Positions 1 to 11,901 are shown, numbered from the stretch's first letter. The stretch is 64,000 nt of DNA from Lepus europaeus (GCF_033115175.1 NC_084829.1:132714996-132778995), one strand, 5' to 3'. The notes: generated by a model from the sequence alone, not told the origin. A program made the numbers and translations.

Positions 1-288
1 ACAAGAGTCTAGTCTCTAGTGCAAAGATTAAGATTTAAATGCAAGGTGGCACTTATTCATTATTACATGAAGTAAAAATTACTTTTTCCCAGTTGTTAGG
101 TGAATTCTGTAAGCCTCTACTTTTAAAGATTTATGTGTTTGTTTGAAAAGCACAACAGAGAGAGAAAGATATATATAGAGAAACCTTCCATCTTCTGGTT
201 CACTCCTCAAATGACTACAATAGGTGGGTTGGGAGGGGTTGAAGCCAGGAGCCAGGAATTCCATCCTAGTCTCTAAAAGCCATCTTCT

Positions 289-1055
289 TTTTTTTTTTTT
301 TTCCATTCTGATGCAATCATTTATTAAGTGTTGACCATGGACATACAAAAACAGCATGACTCAAAAAAATAGTCAAAAATGTATTCAAAATTTTACAGAG
401 AATTTGGCCCTGGGACAGAGCAGTACAAAGTATAGTGGCTTCAAAAGTATTTTAGAATACATATATACACATGACAATATGAAAAATGTGACATTTCCAA
501 GACACTTTATTAGCCCAACATAACTAGAACACCTGATTCCAAGGAAGGAGTTATAAGATTGCACGGGTAGAAAGGGCCACATTAAGGTATTGAATTCACC
601 ATGAAAGGAACATGATAAGATTTGTATTTTGAAAGAGTATGAAAAGGTATGAAAAATTGTTGTAGGTGAGAATGCCTGGGATGGTGACATGGTTGTTGGC
701 TATTACAGGGATCCCTGTGGGAAAAACAGGGGGCCTTTCCTAAGTCAGCAGCAATAGTGACACAAGAAAGGGATTCAAGTGATATTTAGGAAGAGTTTAA
801 ATGATATGGTAATGGATTAGCCATGAAAAGTAAAAGAAATCATGTCTTTATTATATCACCAAATCTCCTATTCCCATTGTCTGCAGTAATGGTTTTCAAA
901 CATGGGTGACTATCCCCCCAGGGAATATGATAGTCTAGGGACATTCTTGATTGTGAAAAGAGGGGTAATTAGAAAGAAAGGAATGTCAGAAGGTTAGCAA
1001 TGGTGCAGAAGGACAGTCCTCCACAATAAAGAATTATGTGACTTAAAATATACAG
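289..1055 (-). pseudogene. Retrocopy of an mRNA 3' end (source gene not identified)
   Basis: On the minus strand this segment ends in AATAAA, then about 17 nt, then an A-tail, seen here as the T-run at 289-302. A perfect 17-bp duplication of SINE sequence flanks it. These are the marks of an L1-mediated, 5'-truncated copy of a polyadenylated transcript. Its upstream part (window 886-1043) resembles a MER5A hAT fossil, so the source 3' UTR probably contained that repeat. No long reading frame is present. I do not recognise the parent gene. Confidence 0.75.
886..1043 (+). mobile_element. MER5A-like DNA transposon fossil inside the retrocopy
   Basis: The start (a TTTTCAAACATGGGTGA motif), the block AGGACAGTCC and the ending CACAATAAAGAATTATGTG follow the MER5A (hAT-Charlie) consensus as I remember it. 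It was probably carried in the source transcript and not inserted here. Confidence 0.6.
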
Positions 1056-1203
1056 TCTAAAAGCCATCTTCTACTACCATCCCAGATGCGTTAGCAAGAA
1101 GCTGGATCAGAAGCAGAGTAGCCAGGACTCAAACTGGCACTTGATATGGGATGCTGGTATTGCAGACAGTAGTTTAACCTGCTGTGCTGTAATACCAGCC
1201 CTT

Positions 1204-1650
1204 GTAAACTTTCTTAAGACCATATACCTTTGTGTAAGAGTAGACTCAACACCCAAGAGAAAGCAACTTGATCTCTACTTGAACCTTGGGACATGGATAA
1301 TTTGAACACACCATGCCAGTCTTCTGAGTGGTTGCCTACTTCTGTGGGATGTTTAAAAAAAAAAAAAAACTACCTTTTTTTTAAAGATTAGAAGGTCAAG
1401 TGCTATTACTTATTTTAATGAATTCTCATTGATTTTAGATACCTAAAACTTGCTATTAGCCTGGAAAATACTTTTATCCTGAAGATATTTGTATCAATTA
1501 GATAAGAATAGTTCTCCAAATCATTTGAATTTGTCCAAACCATGAATAAACACAATAGGTAAAAAAGACAAACTCTGAAGATATAAACAACATGGAAAGA
1601 AGTCTATTCCCAGAGTATGCTGAAAGCTACTCTGAGTAAACTTCCTCATT
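1204..1650. other. Intergenic, no feature seen
   Basis: AT-rich sequence between the split SINE and the TAAR9 upstream block. I see no gene, and no repeat that I can name. Confidence 0.5.
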
Positions 1651-1651
1651 C

Positions 1652-1795
1652 TTCACACTCTAGACTCCAGGGACTCTGAGATTATAGTTTAAAGGAGATG
1701 TAATGTCTTTCTTCCTTCTTGAAAAAATGAAATCTAGTTTGTCATTAGCACTGAAGTGGTTACTCAGGGGACATAAGTTAGTACATAAAACTCAG
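1652..1795 (+). promoter_or_regulatory. TAAR9: TAAR9 putative promoter block
   Basis: At 1652-1676 is the copy of a short block (TTCACAC...AGGGACTC) found upstream of every TAAR in the window. About 131 nt further on is a TATA-like ACATAAAACT (1783-1792). A good 5' splice site AG|GTAAGG follows at 1851-1857. A pyrimidine-rich 3' splice site ends at 2136 (TTTTTTCCCTTTCAG), 75 nt before the ATG. I infer a noncoding exon 1 ending at 1852 and an intron of about 284 bp. No transcript evidence was available. Confidence 0.5.
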
Positions 1796-2211
1796 CTTTT
1801 GGTAGCCTAATTATTTCTCAACTCAGGTTGTCTCAGATGAGATTTTCAAAAGGTAAGGTAACACACACACAAAGTGGTTTTTCTTTGGTTAACAAGTTAC
1901 ACTCTGTTATATATATGTTACATTTATATTAATACAGGAGTTAGTGCATTGTCAGCGGTTTATTTAGTAATGTATTTGACTATATTTTAGTGTCTTTCTG
2001 CAACACATCCTCACTCTAAATACATTAAAAACCTAGGAATATTTTTGGAAAGACCAAAATGAAAATAATATGCAAAAAAAAAATTCTTCTCAAAGTTACT
2101 GGCATTGTAACGAGAGAATTATTTTTTCCCTTTCAGAAACCTTTTAAATTGTCATCTGCTTCTTATTTTAAAGTGTTGAGACTGGAACTTGAAAATAGCT
2201 GAAAGAAGGCA

Positions 2212-3258
2212 ATGGAGGACAGTACCCCCGAGATGGCAGCTGTGGAGCTCTGTTACGAGAATGTGAACGGATCCTGCATTAAAATCCCTTATTCACCAGG
2301 CCCTCGGGCGATGCTCTACGCAGTGCTTGGTCTGGGGGCTGTGCTGGCTGTGCTGGGAAACCTGCTGGTCATCAGTGCTGTCCTTCTCTTCAAGCAGCTG
2401 CACACACCTACACACTTTCTCATCGCGTCCCTGGCCTGTGCTGACTTCTTGGTGGGAGTCACTGTGATGCCCTTTAGCACGGTGAGGTCGGTGGAGAGCT
2501 GCTGGTACTTTGGAGAGAGCTATTGTAAATTCCACACATGCTTTGATACTTCCTTCTGTTTTGCTTCTTTATTGCATTTATGCTGTATCTCTGTTGATAG
2601 ATACATTGCTGTTACTGATCCTCTGACTTACCCAACCAAGTTCACGGCATCCGTCTCAGGAATATGCATTGCTCTCTCTTGGTTCTTTTCTGTCACCTAC
2701 AGCTTTTGCATCTTTTACACTGGAGCCAATGAAGAAGGGATTGAGGAATTAGTAGTCGCACTCACCTGTGTAGGAGGCTGTCAGGCTCCCTTGAATCAAA
2801 AGTGGGTTCTTCTTTGTTTTCTTCTGTTCTTTGTACCCTCGATCGCCATGGTGTTTATGTATGGTAAGATATTTTTGGTGGCTAAGCATCAGGCTAGGAA
2901 GATAGAGAGTACAACCAGCCAAGCTGAGTCCTCATCAGAGACTTACAAGGAAAGAGTATCAAAAAGAGAGAGAAAGGCTGCCAAAACATTGGGGATAGCT
3001 GTGGCAGCTTTTCTGGTCTCCTGGCTACCATATATTATTGATGCAGTGATTGATGCTTACATGAATTTCATAACTCCTCCTTATGTTTATGAGATTTTAG
3101 TGTGGTGTGTTTATTTTAATTCAGCTATGAACCCCTTGATATATGCTTTCTTTTACCCATGGTTTCGGAAGGCAGTAAAACTTATTATAAGTGGCAAAGT
3201 CTTAAAGAGTGATTTGTCAACCACTAATTTATTCTCTGAAGAGGCAGATATAGATTAA
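2212..3258 (+). CDS. TAAR9: Trace amine-associated receptor 9
   Basis: A 348-residue class A GPCR with seven membrane segments, expected to act in the ciliary membrane of olfactory neurons, sense volatile amines and couple to Golf. It matches remembered mammalian TAAR9 nearly end to end, for example [34 protein letters not shown] and the C-terminal NLFSEE. Key residues are N50 (1.50), D78 (2.50), amine-binding D112 (3.32), DRY 129-131, SWLPY at 270-274, and the TAAR fingerprint from N303 with NPLIY 307-311 and PWF 316-318. The disulfide pair is probably C105 with C190. N20 lies in an N-glycosylation sequon (NGS). The TM5 position that is Asp in TAAR6/8 is Cys202. The frame is uninterrupted and the ATG sits where other TAARs start. 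Polyadenylation signals AATAAA follow near 3313 and 3420. Confidence 0.96.
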   Translation: MEDSTPEMAAVELCYENVNGSCIKIPYSPGPRAMLYAVLGLGAVLAVLGNLLVISAVLLFKQLHTPTHFLIASLACADFLVGVTVMPFSTVRSVESCWYFGESYCKFHTCFDTSFCFASLLHLCCISVDRYIAVTDPLTYPTKFTASVSGICIALSWFFSVTYSFCIFYTGANEEGIEELVVALTCVGGCQAPLNQKWVLLCFLLFFVPSIAMVFMYGKIFLVAKHQARKIESTTSQAESSSETYKERVSKRERKAAKTLGIAVAAFLVSWLPYIIDAVIDAYMNFITPPYVYEILVWCVYFNSAMNPLIYAFFYPWFRKAVKLIISGKVLKSDLSTTNLFSEEADID

Positions 3259-3699
3259 AAAGATTAGTCAAGAATCTCACAGCTAACTTGGAATTAGGGT
3301 CAAGTGCAAAAAATAAACACTTGGATCTGGAGAGGCAAGTATAATCTTTTCCCAAGTAGGAGGGTACTACATTCAAGTCGTTCTAAAGCATTTGCTGTCT
3401 TTTAGATGTTAGTGATAAATGAATAAAATGCGTAGATTCCTTCCCATTTAGTATCCTTTTCTGATTCCTTTACCTTCTTTTCTGAAATTCCTACTTGTTT
3501 CTTTAAATCATTTGAATCTTGGCATTTCTCCCACATTGAAGATCAGTGTTCAATTGTCTAAAATACACAAAGGAGAAAATAAAAGCTCCTGCCTAATTTA
3601 CCAGATTTCTGGGGACAGAAAAATCTCCCTTAATGTATATTTTGCTTGCATAGTAAACACAAGATTTTACTCTTGAAACTTTTTTGAATCTACAAGGAT

Positions 3700-4013
3700 A
3701 TTTAAAAAAAGTTACAGATGGAGAGAGAGACACACACAGAGAGAGAGAGAGATCCTCCATTTGCTAGTTCTCTCCCCAGATGGCTACAAGGCCAGAGCTG
3801 AGCCTATCTGAAGCCAGGAGCTAGGAGCTTATTTTGGATTTTCCATGCGGATGCAGGGACCGAAGCACTTAGGCTATGTTCCACTGCTTTCCCAGGCCAT
3901 AAGCGGAGAGTTGGATTGAAGAGGAGCAGCCAGGACACGAACTAGTGCCCGTATGGGATATCAGCGCTGCTGGCCAAGGCTTAGCCCACTATGCCACAGA
4001 GCCTGCCCCTGAA
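3700..4013 (-). mobile_element. C-SINE, reverse
   Basis: Begins with an A-rich tail and an AG-rich tract (reversed CT tract) and ends with the reversed tRNA-like head (CACAGAGCCTGCCCC). Near full length and moderately diverged. Confidence 0.85.
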
Positions 4014-4066
4014 AAGGTTTTATAGAGAGATGAAGTGTGGAGCTTTCTAGTGATTGAAAGTCATCT

Positions 4067-4232
4067 TATAATTGAAAATGAATCTTAATGAATAATGGGA
4101 TGGGAGAGGGAGTAGAAGATGGGATGGTTTGCGGGTGGGAGGGTGTTTATGGGGGGAAGAACTGCTATAATCCAAAAGTTGTACTTTCAAAATTTATATT
4201 TATTAAATAAAAGTTTTCTAAAAAAAGAAAAA
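4067..4232 (+). mobile_element. L1 3' UTR tail, 5'-truncated
   Basis: The G-rich stretch (GCGGGTGGGAGGGTG), the run to TATTTATTAAATAAAAG and the A-tail match the rabbit L1 3' end seen several times in this window. The 11-bp target duplication GAAAGTCATCT lies at 4056-4066 and 4233-4243. Confidence 0.85.
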
Positions 4233-4365
4233 GAAAGTCATCTGGAAAGATCTTTAGCTTGTGTGTTTTCTAAATACTAGAGTTTCTTCCTCTCCATTTA
4301 AGAGATTATGCTTGCAAAGAATGTGGTTAGTGCAGGTATGGTTTTACATTACATCACAGTTTCAA

Positions 4366-4367
<2 letters not shown>

Positions 4368-4404
<37 letters not shown>

Positions 4405-4578
4405 GACAGGTAGATTTATAGACAGAGAGAGAAAGGTCTTCCTCCATTGGTTCACGGCCGAAATGGCTCAGCTCAGGACTTTGTAGCCATTTGGGGAGTG
4501 AATCAGGAACTGGAAGACCTCTCTGGCTCTCCCCTTCCCTCTGTAACTCTACCTATCAAATAGATAAATAAAATCTTT
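4368..4578. mobile_element. Two SINE tail ends in inverted orientation
   Basis: A poly-T run of about 33 bases and a reversed SINE tail (to about 4466) are followed directly by a forward SINE tail (about 4467-4578, from the TTTGGGGAGTGAA motif to AATAAAATCTTTT). Both heads are missing, so the pair is a headless inverted repeat. Confidence 0.65.
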
Positions 4579-5090
4579 TAAAAATATTGAAATGGAGTTC
4601 TCAGACATCAAAAATTAAAGAACAAATGATATAGTTTGCTTCAGCGGTGGTCAAGAGGAAAGCAAGTTATCAAGTAGAGTCATGACTGTGAAAGTCTGCC
4701 AGTAGCATGGGATAAACACAGAAGAAACTATCTTTAACATCTAGGTTCCCAGTTCAACTGAATATTGCTATTGAAGATTTTTTCATCTATTACTGATATC
4801 ATAATTGATGCATAACTGGAAATCGTGAACTCCTCATGTGTTTAAAATTTTTAAAGATTCTATGCTTAGTTTTTGTCAGCTGAAACACCCTTGATTTGCT
4901 TTTTCACTCTTTGTTTTGATATACCGTACCCTATTTAAAGATCAAAGAATAGTCACTTCAGCACAGCATTTATATTTGAAAAAAGCAGAAGTATCAATAA
5001 TATTAATTTAAAAATAAAATTATTTTGATGCAAGTATTAAAGACAACATATATGCCATTTTACACTCAGGATATTAATTATGTTTATATT
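4579..5090. other. Intergenic, no feature seen
   Basis: AT-rich unique-looking sequence. No gene recognised. Confidence 0.4.
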
Positions 5091-5094
5091 TTTC

Positions 5095-5380
5095 TTTTTA
5101 TTACTTATTTATTTAATTGTATATGTTGGGTTCACAACATGATACAATGAGATACATACAGATAGTAAAATGGCTACTGTGTAAAGGAAGTGAACATACC
5201 TATTGTGCAATATAGTTATTTTTGTGACAAGAGTTGCTAAGTGTACTTATTTAACAAACATTCCTGATACAATATAATTTTATTACCAACATTAGATCTC
5301 TAGACTTGTTGATCCTACATATCTTCTTTTCTGTGTCTTTTTTATCTACTTTCCCCCATTTCTTCCATTTACTTTACAAA
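5095..5380 (-). mobile_element. Old L1M-type 3' UTR fragment
   Basis: Motifs such as GATACAATGAGATACATACA, TGTGACAAGAGTTGCTAAGTG and ATTAGATCTCTAGACTTGTT follow the ancient L1M 3' UTR read in reverse. Heavily diverged. Assigned from memory of the consensus. Confidence 0.55.
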
Positions 5381-5633
5381 GCATTTTTAAACTAGATCTG
5401 CTTACAGGATATTAGTATTTTAGATTTTTTTTTCAGGTTTTTAGAAATTCTTCAACTTTAGACAGATACACAAAAGTTCGTGGAAAATTATGCATATATT
5501 TCAAGGGATTCTTGGCACTACAATAAATTTATCTCTTAAAATATTTTATTAGTAATTTTAAATTTATAAAACAAAAATTATGAGGTAGTACCACAATGAG
5601 TTCCCATAAAAGCCCTCACCCCAGATCCCCTAT

Positions 5634-6006
5634 ATATTTATATTTATATTTATTTATTTATTTATTTTTATTTTTTGACAGGCAGAGTGGACAGTGAGAG
5701 AGAGAGACAGAGAGAAAGGTCTTCCTTTTGCTGTTGGTTCACCCTCCAATGGCCGCCGCTGCCGGCGCTCTGCATCTGGTGCATCGCGTTGAAATGAAGC
5801 CAGGAGCCAGGTGCCTCTCTTGGTCTCCCATGTGGGTGCAGGGCCCAAGGATTTGGGCCATCCTCCACTGCCCTCCCGGGTCACAGCAAAGAGCTGGCCT
5901 GGAAGAGGGGCAACCAGGACAGAACCGGCACCCTGACCAGGACTAGAACCCCGTGTGCCGGCGTCACAGGCAGAGGATTAGCCTATTGAGCCGTGGCGCT
6001 GGCCAT
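5634..6006 (-). mobile_element. C-SINE, young GC-rich subfamily, reverse
   Basis: Reverse copy of the subfamily whose tail reads CTGTCAAAAA, with an A/T-rich tail (5634-5675) and a tRNA-like head near 6004. The 9-bp target ATCCCCTAT is repeated at 5625-5633 and 6007-6015. Confidence 0.88.
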
Positions 6007-6184
6007 ATCCCCTATTAACATCTCGTATTAACACCTTTGTCACAGAACATGAAACACATGTAGTTTCCCTTATGTTTTTCGAATCCCACTCCTTTTATCC
6101 CTTCCACCCTTCTAAGTCTCTAGTAATCAGTATTCTGTTTTCAGATTTTATGTGTAGACTGTAATCTTAAGTGTTTATTAATTT

Positions 6185-6308
6185 TAACATATCAAACACC
6201 ATTGAACTTCCCTGAAATATTATCTGTTTCACAGATGAGGAAATTAGCCTGAGGTTAAGTCATTTGTCTAAGGTTACACAGCTAATAAAAGGCAGAGCCA
6301 GGATTTAC
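6185..6308 (+). mobile_element. MIR SINE fossil
   Basis: The core CACAGATGAGGAAATTAG, then GGTTAAGTCATTTGTCTAAGG and CACAGCTAATAAAAGGCAG are the conserved MIR core. It is cut off by the next SINE. Confidence 0.85.
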
Positions 6309-6780
6309 CTTTTTTTTTTTTTTCTTTTAAGATTTATTTATTTATTTGAAAGGCAGAGTTACAACAGAGGCAGAGAGAGAAAGAGATTCTTCCATCTGCT
6401 GGTTCTCTCCCCAAATGGCCACAGCAGCCAAAGCTAGGACAATCCAAAGCCAGGATCCAGGAGTTTCTTCTGGGTCTCCCACATGGGTGCAGGGGCCCAA
6501 GGACTTGGGCCATCTTCCGCTGCTTTCCCAGGTGAAATAGCAAGGGGCTAGACTGGTAGTGGAACAACCGGGACTTGAACTGGTACCCACATGGAATGCT
6601 GGCACTCCAGCTGGGCAGGGACCCAGGTACTTTAGGCATCATCTGCTGCCTCCCAGAATGCACATTAGCAGGAAGCAGGGCTGGAAGCTGGCTAGCCAGG
6701 ATTCAAGCCAGGTACTCTGATATGGGATGTGGATGTCCCAAGAGGTGCCAACTAAACACTGTACCAAATGCTCACAGCTC
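6309..6780 (-). mobile_element. C-SINE reverse, abutting an older SINE remnant
   Basis: 6309 to about 6620 is a reverse C-SINE with a poly-T start. About 6621-6780 matches the head half of an older, more diverged member (AATGCACATTAGCAGGAAG, GATATGGGATGTGGATGTCC). Confidence 0.75.
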
Positions 6781-7815
6781 CGTAAACTTTTTGAAGTACC
6801 TGTATTCAAGTAATTTAATGTTCACTGAAAATATCGTTTGTTTTTTTTTCTGAAAAGTCTTTTTTTTCTCATTCCTGCCTATATTACAGGGTTGTTTTAC
6901 ATCAAGAGACAATACATAGAGATATAATCTAAAAACCGCAAAGCCTTATGCAAATGCAAAGGACATTTCATGATCTTCTTTCCTTCTCTTTCTCTTTGAA
7001 GGGCCTACTGGGCCTCAATAGGACTCCAGGTGAGGTTAGGAACCAAATGTGAGCGCTCCCAAACCCATCAGAAATCAAGGCAAATTTTCATTCTTGTCCT
7101 GCATTATCTGCATCAAAGATGGCAATAATAAGGGAATATTCTCATCAACATTTTATGCTGTACCGACCATGAGGTAAAACAAATCTGCAGATTAAGTATT
7201 CAAATTCTGAAGACCAAGGAGCCAGTAAATAAGCTACTGTCAGATAAATATTTTTGTTTCATATTTTCTAAATGTTCTCAGTAGACAGGATTCTATAAGG
7301 TTGTTCTATTTGAGACATTTTCAAAACAGACCCTTAAAACATTTGTTTTCTGGTCAAATCATCAATTTTGTTAACCAGAAAGACCATTTAGCTATTGTAT
7401 ACGGTATTGAAAATGGTATTTTATAATTATAAATGAGGGCCCAGGAAGAGCTGTGAGTTCTGTTGTGAGAGCCATTTTGCTGATTCAGAAAATTTAGAAA
7501 GAAAACTTCTGAAGAGAACCGATCACTTCTAGTCTTCCTAAAAATAAAGACAGCAGAAATCCAAATGCACAGATTAAAGATTACCTGTTGCTACAGAATA
7601 ATAGGGTATTTGAACAAACTGCTTATTTACATTCCTTTCACATGGGTGTTTAGAATTAATATTCTGTTCTTGTTGTTACTAGTAATTAAAGAACTATCAA
7701 TGATGGGAAACAAGCTCAGGATAGGTGAATCCTCTAAATTACAGAGCTGGTATATTTAGATTCATGCTTATCTTCATGGCCAATGTTTACCATCATTGTG
7801 AATCAATCAGAAAAA
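6781..7815. other. Intergenic, no feature seen
   Basis: Unique-looking AT-rich DNA between repeats. Only short chance reading frames are present, and I name no element. Confidence 0.4.
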
Positions 7816-7825
7816 CCAACAGCAT

Positions 7826-8143
7826 TCCTTTTTTTCTTTTTTTCTTTTTATTTATTTATTTTTAATTTGTAAGACAGAACTAGAGAGAGAGAGAGAGGGA
7901 GGCAGAGACAGATCTTCTACTTGCTGAAATGGCCCCAATGGCCAGAGCTAGTCCAGTCCAAAGCCAAGAGCCAGGAGCTTCCTTGGGATCTCCCACATGG
8001 GTATAGGGGTCTAAGTACCTGGGCCATTCGCTGCTGCAGGGAACCGGATTAGAAGTGGAGCAGCTAGGACCTGAACTGCTGCCTATGTGGGCTGCCAGTG
8101 CCGCAGGCAGCAGCTCTACCCGTTACACCACAGTGCCAGCCCT
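7826..8143 (-). mobile_element. C-SINE, reverse
   Basis: T-rich start, AG tract and reversed tRNA-like head ending CAGTGCCAGCC. The 10-bp target CCAACAGCAT is repeated at 7816-7825 and 8144-8153. Confidence 0.88.
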
Positions 8144-8153
8144 CCAACAGCAT

Positions 8154-9855
8154 GTCTTAGAAATGAAGAGTCGTCGATTATCTTTCCAGAGAAGACATAG
8201 GAGCAGATATTTATATCTTACGCTGTCCCCCTGTCCCCAGCACACATACACATCTAAGGCCAGTGGGTACTGTTTCAGCATTTACTGAAGAAAATACCAA
8301 GATAAGCATTGTAGACCATTTTAGACCCTTTCAAAAATAAGAATACACACGAATCCCTGGTGTACTTTGTCCTAGTTAAATTTGTGAAGCAAGAAAAATC
8401 CACTTGGAACTACCCCACATACCCTGTCCATACTTTCTGCTCTCTTCTTGGAGCTCCCCTGTTTTCTAGGCTGTAATCAACCTGCTTGTGCTGTGTCCTT
8501 TCCAACCAGTACTATGAGCTGCAGAACAATAAATGTTTGCTGAGTGAATTAAATTGTTCATATGAAAGTATAAACAATAAGCATACCATTCCCGGAGGAT
8601 TGCCTTCTGAGCTGGTAGCAGATGAAGATACAAGAAAAATTGTAGAAGTTAAGAAAAATATCATCTATAGAAATAATAAAATACTATGAGTGAATTTTAA
8701 GGAAGATTCATTCAGATGGGAAAATTTTCTAGTCTCACTTTGTTAATATCAATCAGGTAAATCCAAATCCACTCCAATTGGGAAGATTTTCCCTCTACAA
8801 AGTTGCACAAGGCCAACACGAAATGAGCTTATAACATAATTGAAATTCATCTTTGGTTTACACATATGCAGAGACAGGACCTCTGTAAAACCACCTTTCT
8901 AGTTACCTCGAGTGTGAGGCAGAGGGGATACTGGTGTAGGGGAGCTAAGTAACAGGGGGCTCTGAGCTCATGGAGGTCATGTGTGTCTCCTGGCTTGGAT
9001 AGCATTCAGTGTCAGATGTATCATTTTTATCTGAGGATTCAATGAGACTTAACTCATAATAATAAGCAATTTCAGGTACATGATCAGTTGATGTTACATA
9101 GTCTAGTATCCTATCACTGTCTGGGCTCAGTACCATACCACAGCCATCTTTCAAGATGGCTCAAATAGCACAATCTTGCTCCAGAACCCCAAAGGACTGC
9201 CTTGTGTTTCTCCCAGTGGAGCCACCTATAAAATCTACACTGGATCTTCATCCACTACAAATTTATTCATTATAAAATCACTACACTATGTGGAATTTAT
9301 ACTGCACCCCAGACCCACTGCAGTCTTCTCATTCAGGCCCACACAAAACTGGAAGAATTATTTATCACCCAGTGCATGGACCAGTGTGGTATTACAAAGA
9401 GTGAATGTGTCGCCATCAGATCCTGAAGAGTTCTACCAAGCACCGTGTCTCCTTCTTCAGTACAAGAGATACAAAATTATGTCATTTATTTCATTTTAGA
9501 TTGGACATCCCTAATTAATAAAGTGAAGGGCCACACACCTACAGAGGGCTTATCTGAAAACTCCTAGGAAACACGTATCTTACCAAGGACTTCAGTTTGC
9601 AAAATGTCAGTTAGTTACTCTGCTCATTCAGCACAGTACAATCAATGTAAGAATCAATGTGACTGTTCAGGTTTGTACACAACTTAGCCCTTGAAGTCAT
9701 ATAGGAATTTATTTAAACCTCAAAGTCCTGTAACCATGGTACTAAGAGGTTGATGTTGTGGGCCTATCAAGAGGTCCTTAGATCATCCATGGTGAACCCT
9801 CAGAAAGTAATTCTCAAAGTATTGGTTATAAAATACTGTTTTTTTGTGTCAAAAT
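8154..9855. other. Intergenic, possible L2/MIR end near 8465-8560
   Basis: The motif CAATAAATGTTTGCTGAGTG near 8527 resembles the end of L2 or MIR3 repeats. The rest, including a 107-codon open frame at 9176-9499, shows no recognisable protein or repeat. An AATAAA lies near 9518. Confidence 0.35.
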
Positions 9856-9864
9856 CAAAGTCTT

Positions 9865-10211
9865 GGTGGCTGGCTCTGTAGTGTAGCATGTAAGGCTGCT
9901 GCCTGCAGCACTGGCATCCAGTATAGGTGCTGGCTCAAGTCCCGGTTACTCCACTTCCAATCCAGCTCTCTACTGTGGCCTAGGAAAACAGTGGAAGATA
10001 GCCCAAGTCCTTGGGCCCCTGTACCTGTGTGAGAAACCTGGAGGAAGTTCCTGGCTTCTGGCTTCAGATTGGCCCATCTCCAGCCATTGTGGTCATTTGG
10101 GAATGAAGCAGTGGATGGAAGACTCTCTCTCTCTCTCTCTCTTTTCTCTGTCTTTGCCTCCCTATAGCTCTGCCTTTCAAATAAGTAAATAAATCTTTAA
10201 AAGAAAAAAAA
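9865..10211 (+). mobile_element. C-SINE, forward
   Basis: Full-length copy with a TC repeat and an A-tail. The target AAAGTCTT is repeated at 9857-9864 and 10212-10219. Confidence 0.87.
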
Positions 10212-10219
10212 AAAGTCTT

Positions 10220-10845
10220 ACAAAAGTTAAAGACAAGAAAGACTTTATTCAAGACTATCATAACAGGGGAGAGAGGCCAGAACTCAGTTTGAGCTGAGCT
10301 GTACTGAAACAAAGAGCTCAAGAGGTTTTAAGAGCTGAAGAGTAGGTAATTCCAGGCCATCTGTGTTTGTTAACTGGTCTTACAGGAAGTTAAAGTAGAC
10401 TTTCTCATATCTTCATGACAGAAGCTAGCCTTTCAACATGGAGAAAAGCATCCTCAGAAGTTAGGATCTTACCCTCCTATAGAAACTGGAAGATAGGGAG
10501 CTAGCTTCCTGAATGATTACATTTAAGAGGGTTGGCTTCTAGGTCCTTCAGAAAGACTGATCCAGGTTATAAAATTGGCAGAAAGCTTTTAAAAACATTT
10601 ATATCTGAGAGGAACAAAGAAAGAATTTATAACTACAGTTTTTCTAAAGTCAGGGCTCTAAGAAAAGAGAAGTCAGAGTTGTCTTAAGTCTAGTCATGTT
10701 GAGGAGAAAGTTGAGCCTATCTTGGGTAAATATAATCATTACATAATGTAAAGTTTTTCTCATTTTCACAGATGTCTTATACCTCCAGTTACCCTGTTGT
10801 AAGATTGATGGGTAACAACATGCAATGAAGTGAAATGATTGGGGA
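10220..10845. other. Intergenic, no feature seen
   Basis: Unique-looking sequence with no recognised gene or element. Confidence 0.4.
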
Positions 10846-10849
10846 TTGT

Positions 10850-11420
10850 AGACCCAAACTCAGGTGTGGATGGATTATTTCCCAGAAGGAGAAAGCCTCT
10901 AGTTTTGGAGGCATGTGCACATGGGTGACAGGGACTCAAACACATGTGTCATACTCCACAGCCTTCCTAGACCCATTAACAGGGAACTGGATTAGAAGTG
11001 GAGGGGCTAGCTCTGTGGTGCAGTAGGTTAATCCTCCGCCTCTGGCACCGGCATCCCATATAGGCGCTGGTTCTAATCCCAGCAGAAAGCTGCTATGGCC
11101 TGGGAAAGCAGTGGAGGATGGCCCAAGTCCTTGGAACCCTGCACCTGTGTGGAAGACCAGGAAGAAGCTCCTGGTTCCTGGCTTCAGATCAGCATAGCTC
11201 TGGCCGTTGCGGCCATTTTGGGGGTGAACCAACAGAAGGAAGCCCTTTCTCTCTGTCTCTCCCTCTCACTGTCTGTAATTCTACCTTTCAAATAGATAAA
11301 TAAAGTCTGTAAAAAAAATAAAAATAAAATATGTGGAGCAGTTGGGGTTAGAACCAGTGCTCACACTGATGCTGGCACCGCAGGCAGCAGCTTAACCTGA
11401 TGTGCCACAATGTTGCCCTC
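10850..11420 (-). mobile_element. Old SINE, reverse, split by a newer SINE
   Basis: The tail-side part (about 10850-11002) and the head part (about 11331-11420, ending TGTGCCACAATGTTGCCCTC) belong to one reverse SINE. A forward C-SINE separates them. Confidence 0.7.
11003..11330 (+). mobile_element. C-SINE, forward, nested
   Basis: Head GGGGCTAGCTCTGTGGTGCA to an A-rich end. Inserted into the older reverse SINE. The flanking repeat, roughly GTGGAG, is imperfect. Confidence 0.82.
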
Positions 11421-11900
11421 TTAAAATACTCCATATAAACGAGTCCCAAATATTGGGCTATTTATAATGAAAAGGAGTTTATTAGGTTCATGGTTTTGAA
11501 AGTCAGAGATTGTGATACAAGCCATATCATAATGGTTCAGCAACTGGCAAGAGGGAGAAACTGGTAATTGGTGGGCCATGTGCATGCTGAGACTCAAAGT
11601 AGCCATAAACACATGTGACATGCATTACTACTTTAATGAAAATTAGTTTCATATTTCTTAACAAGGTTCCTTGTATTATTATTTTGCGCTGGATCTTAGA
11701 AATTTTGTAGGCAGTCTTGCAAGTAGATTTTAGGCAACATTAGCATCAAAAACTGGGCTAGACTTTTCAGATAGTTAAATTTTTAAAAAATGCTCTCATT
11801 ATAAAAATCATGTGATTTTACAAAGTAGCACAGAATAGAGAAACATGTTTTGTAGAAGAACTTATGAATTATAATGATTAGAAGTAAGTTTCCTTTTGTG
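11421..11900. other. Intergenic, no feature seen
   Basis: No gene or nameable repeat recognised before the TAAR8 upstream block. Confidence 0.4.
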
Positions 11901-11901
11901 A

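Larger units (their letters stand above)
117..1203 (-). mobile_element. C-SINE, split by a retrocopy
   Basis: This is a reverse-oriented lagomorph tRNA-derived C-SINE. The A/T-rich tail and the reversed CT-rich tract lie at 117-200, and the tRNA-like head ends near 1203. The element is interrupted at 289-1055. The 17-base target TCTAAAAGCCATCTTCT is present on both sides of the interruption (272-288 and 1056-1072). The two SINE halves add up to about 300 bp, which is full length. Confidence 0.85.

Noticed and set aside
6346-6663. Many 60-130 codon frames inside SINEs across the window
   Set aside because: The C-SINE body is non-coding. The repeated peptides (for example PGSWLQ and LGPCT types) are just SINE translations.
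9176-9499. 107-codon open frame
   Set aside because: No recognisable protein, and length and composition are compatible with chance in non-coding DNA.
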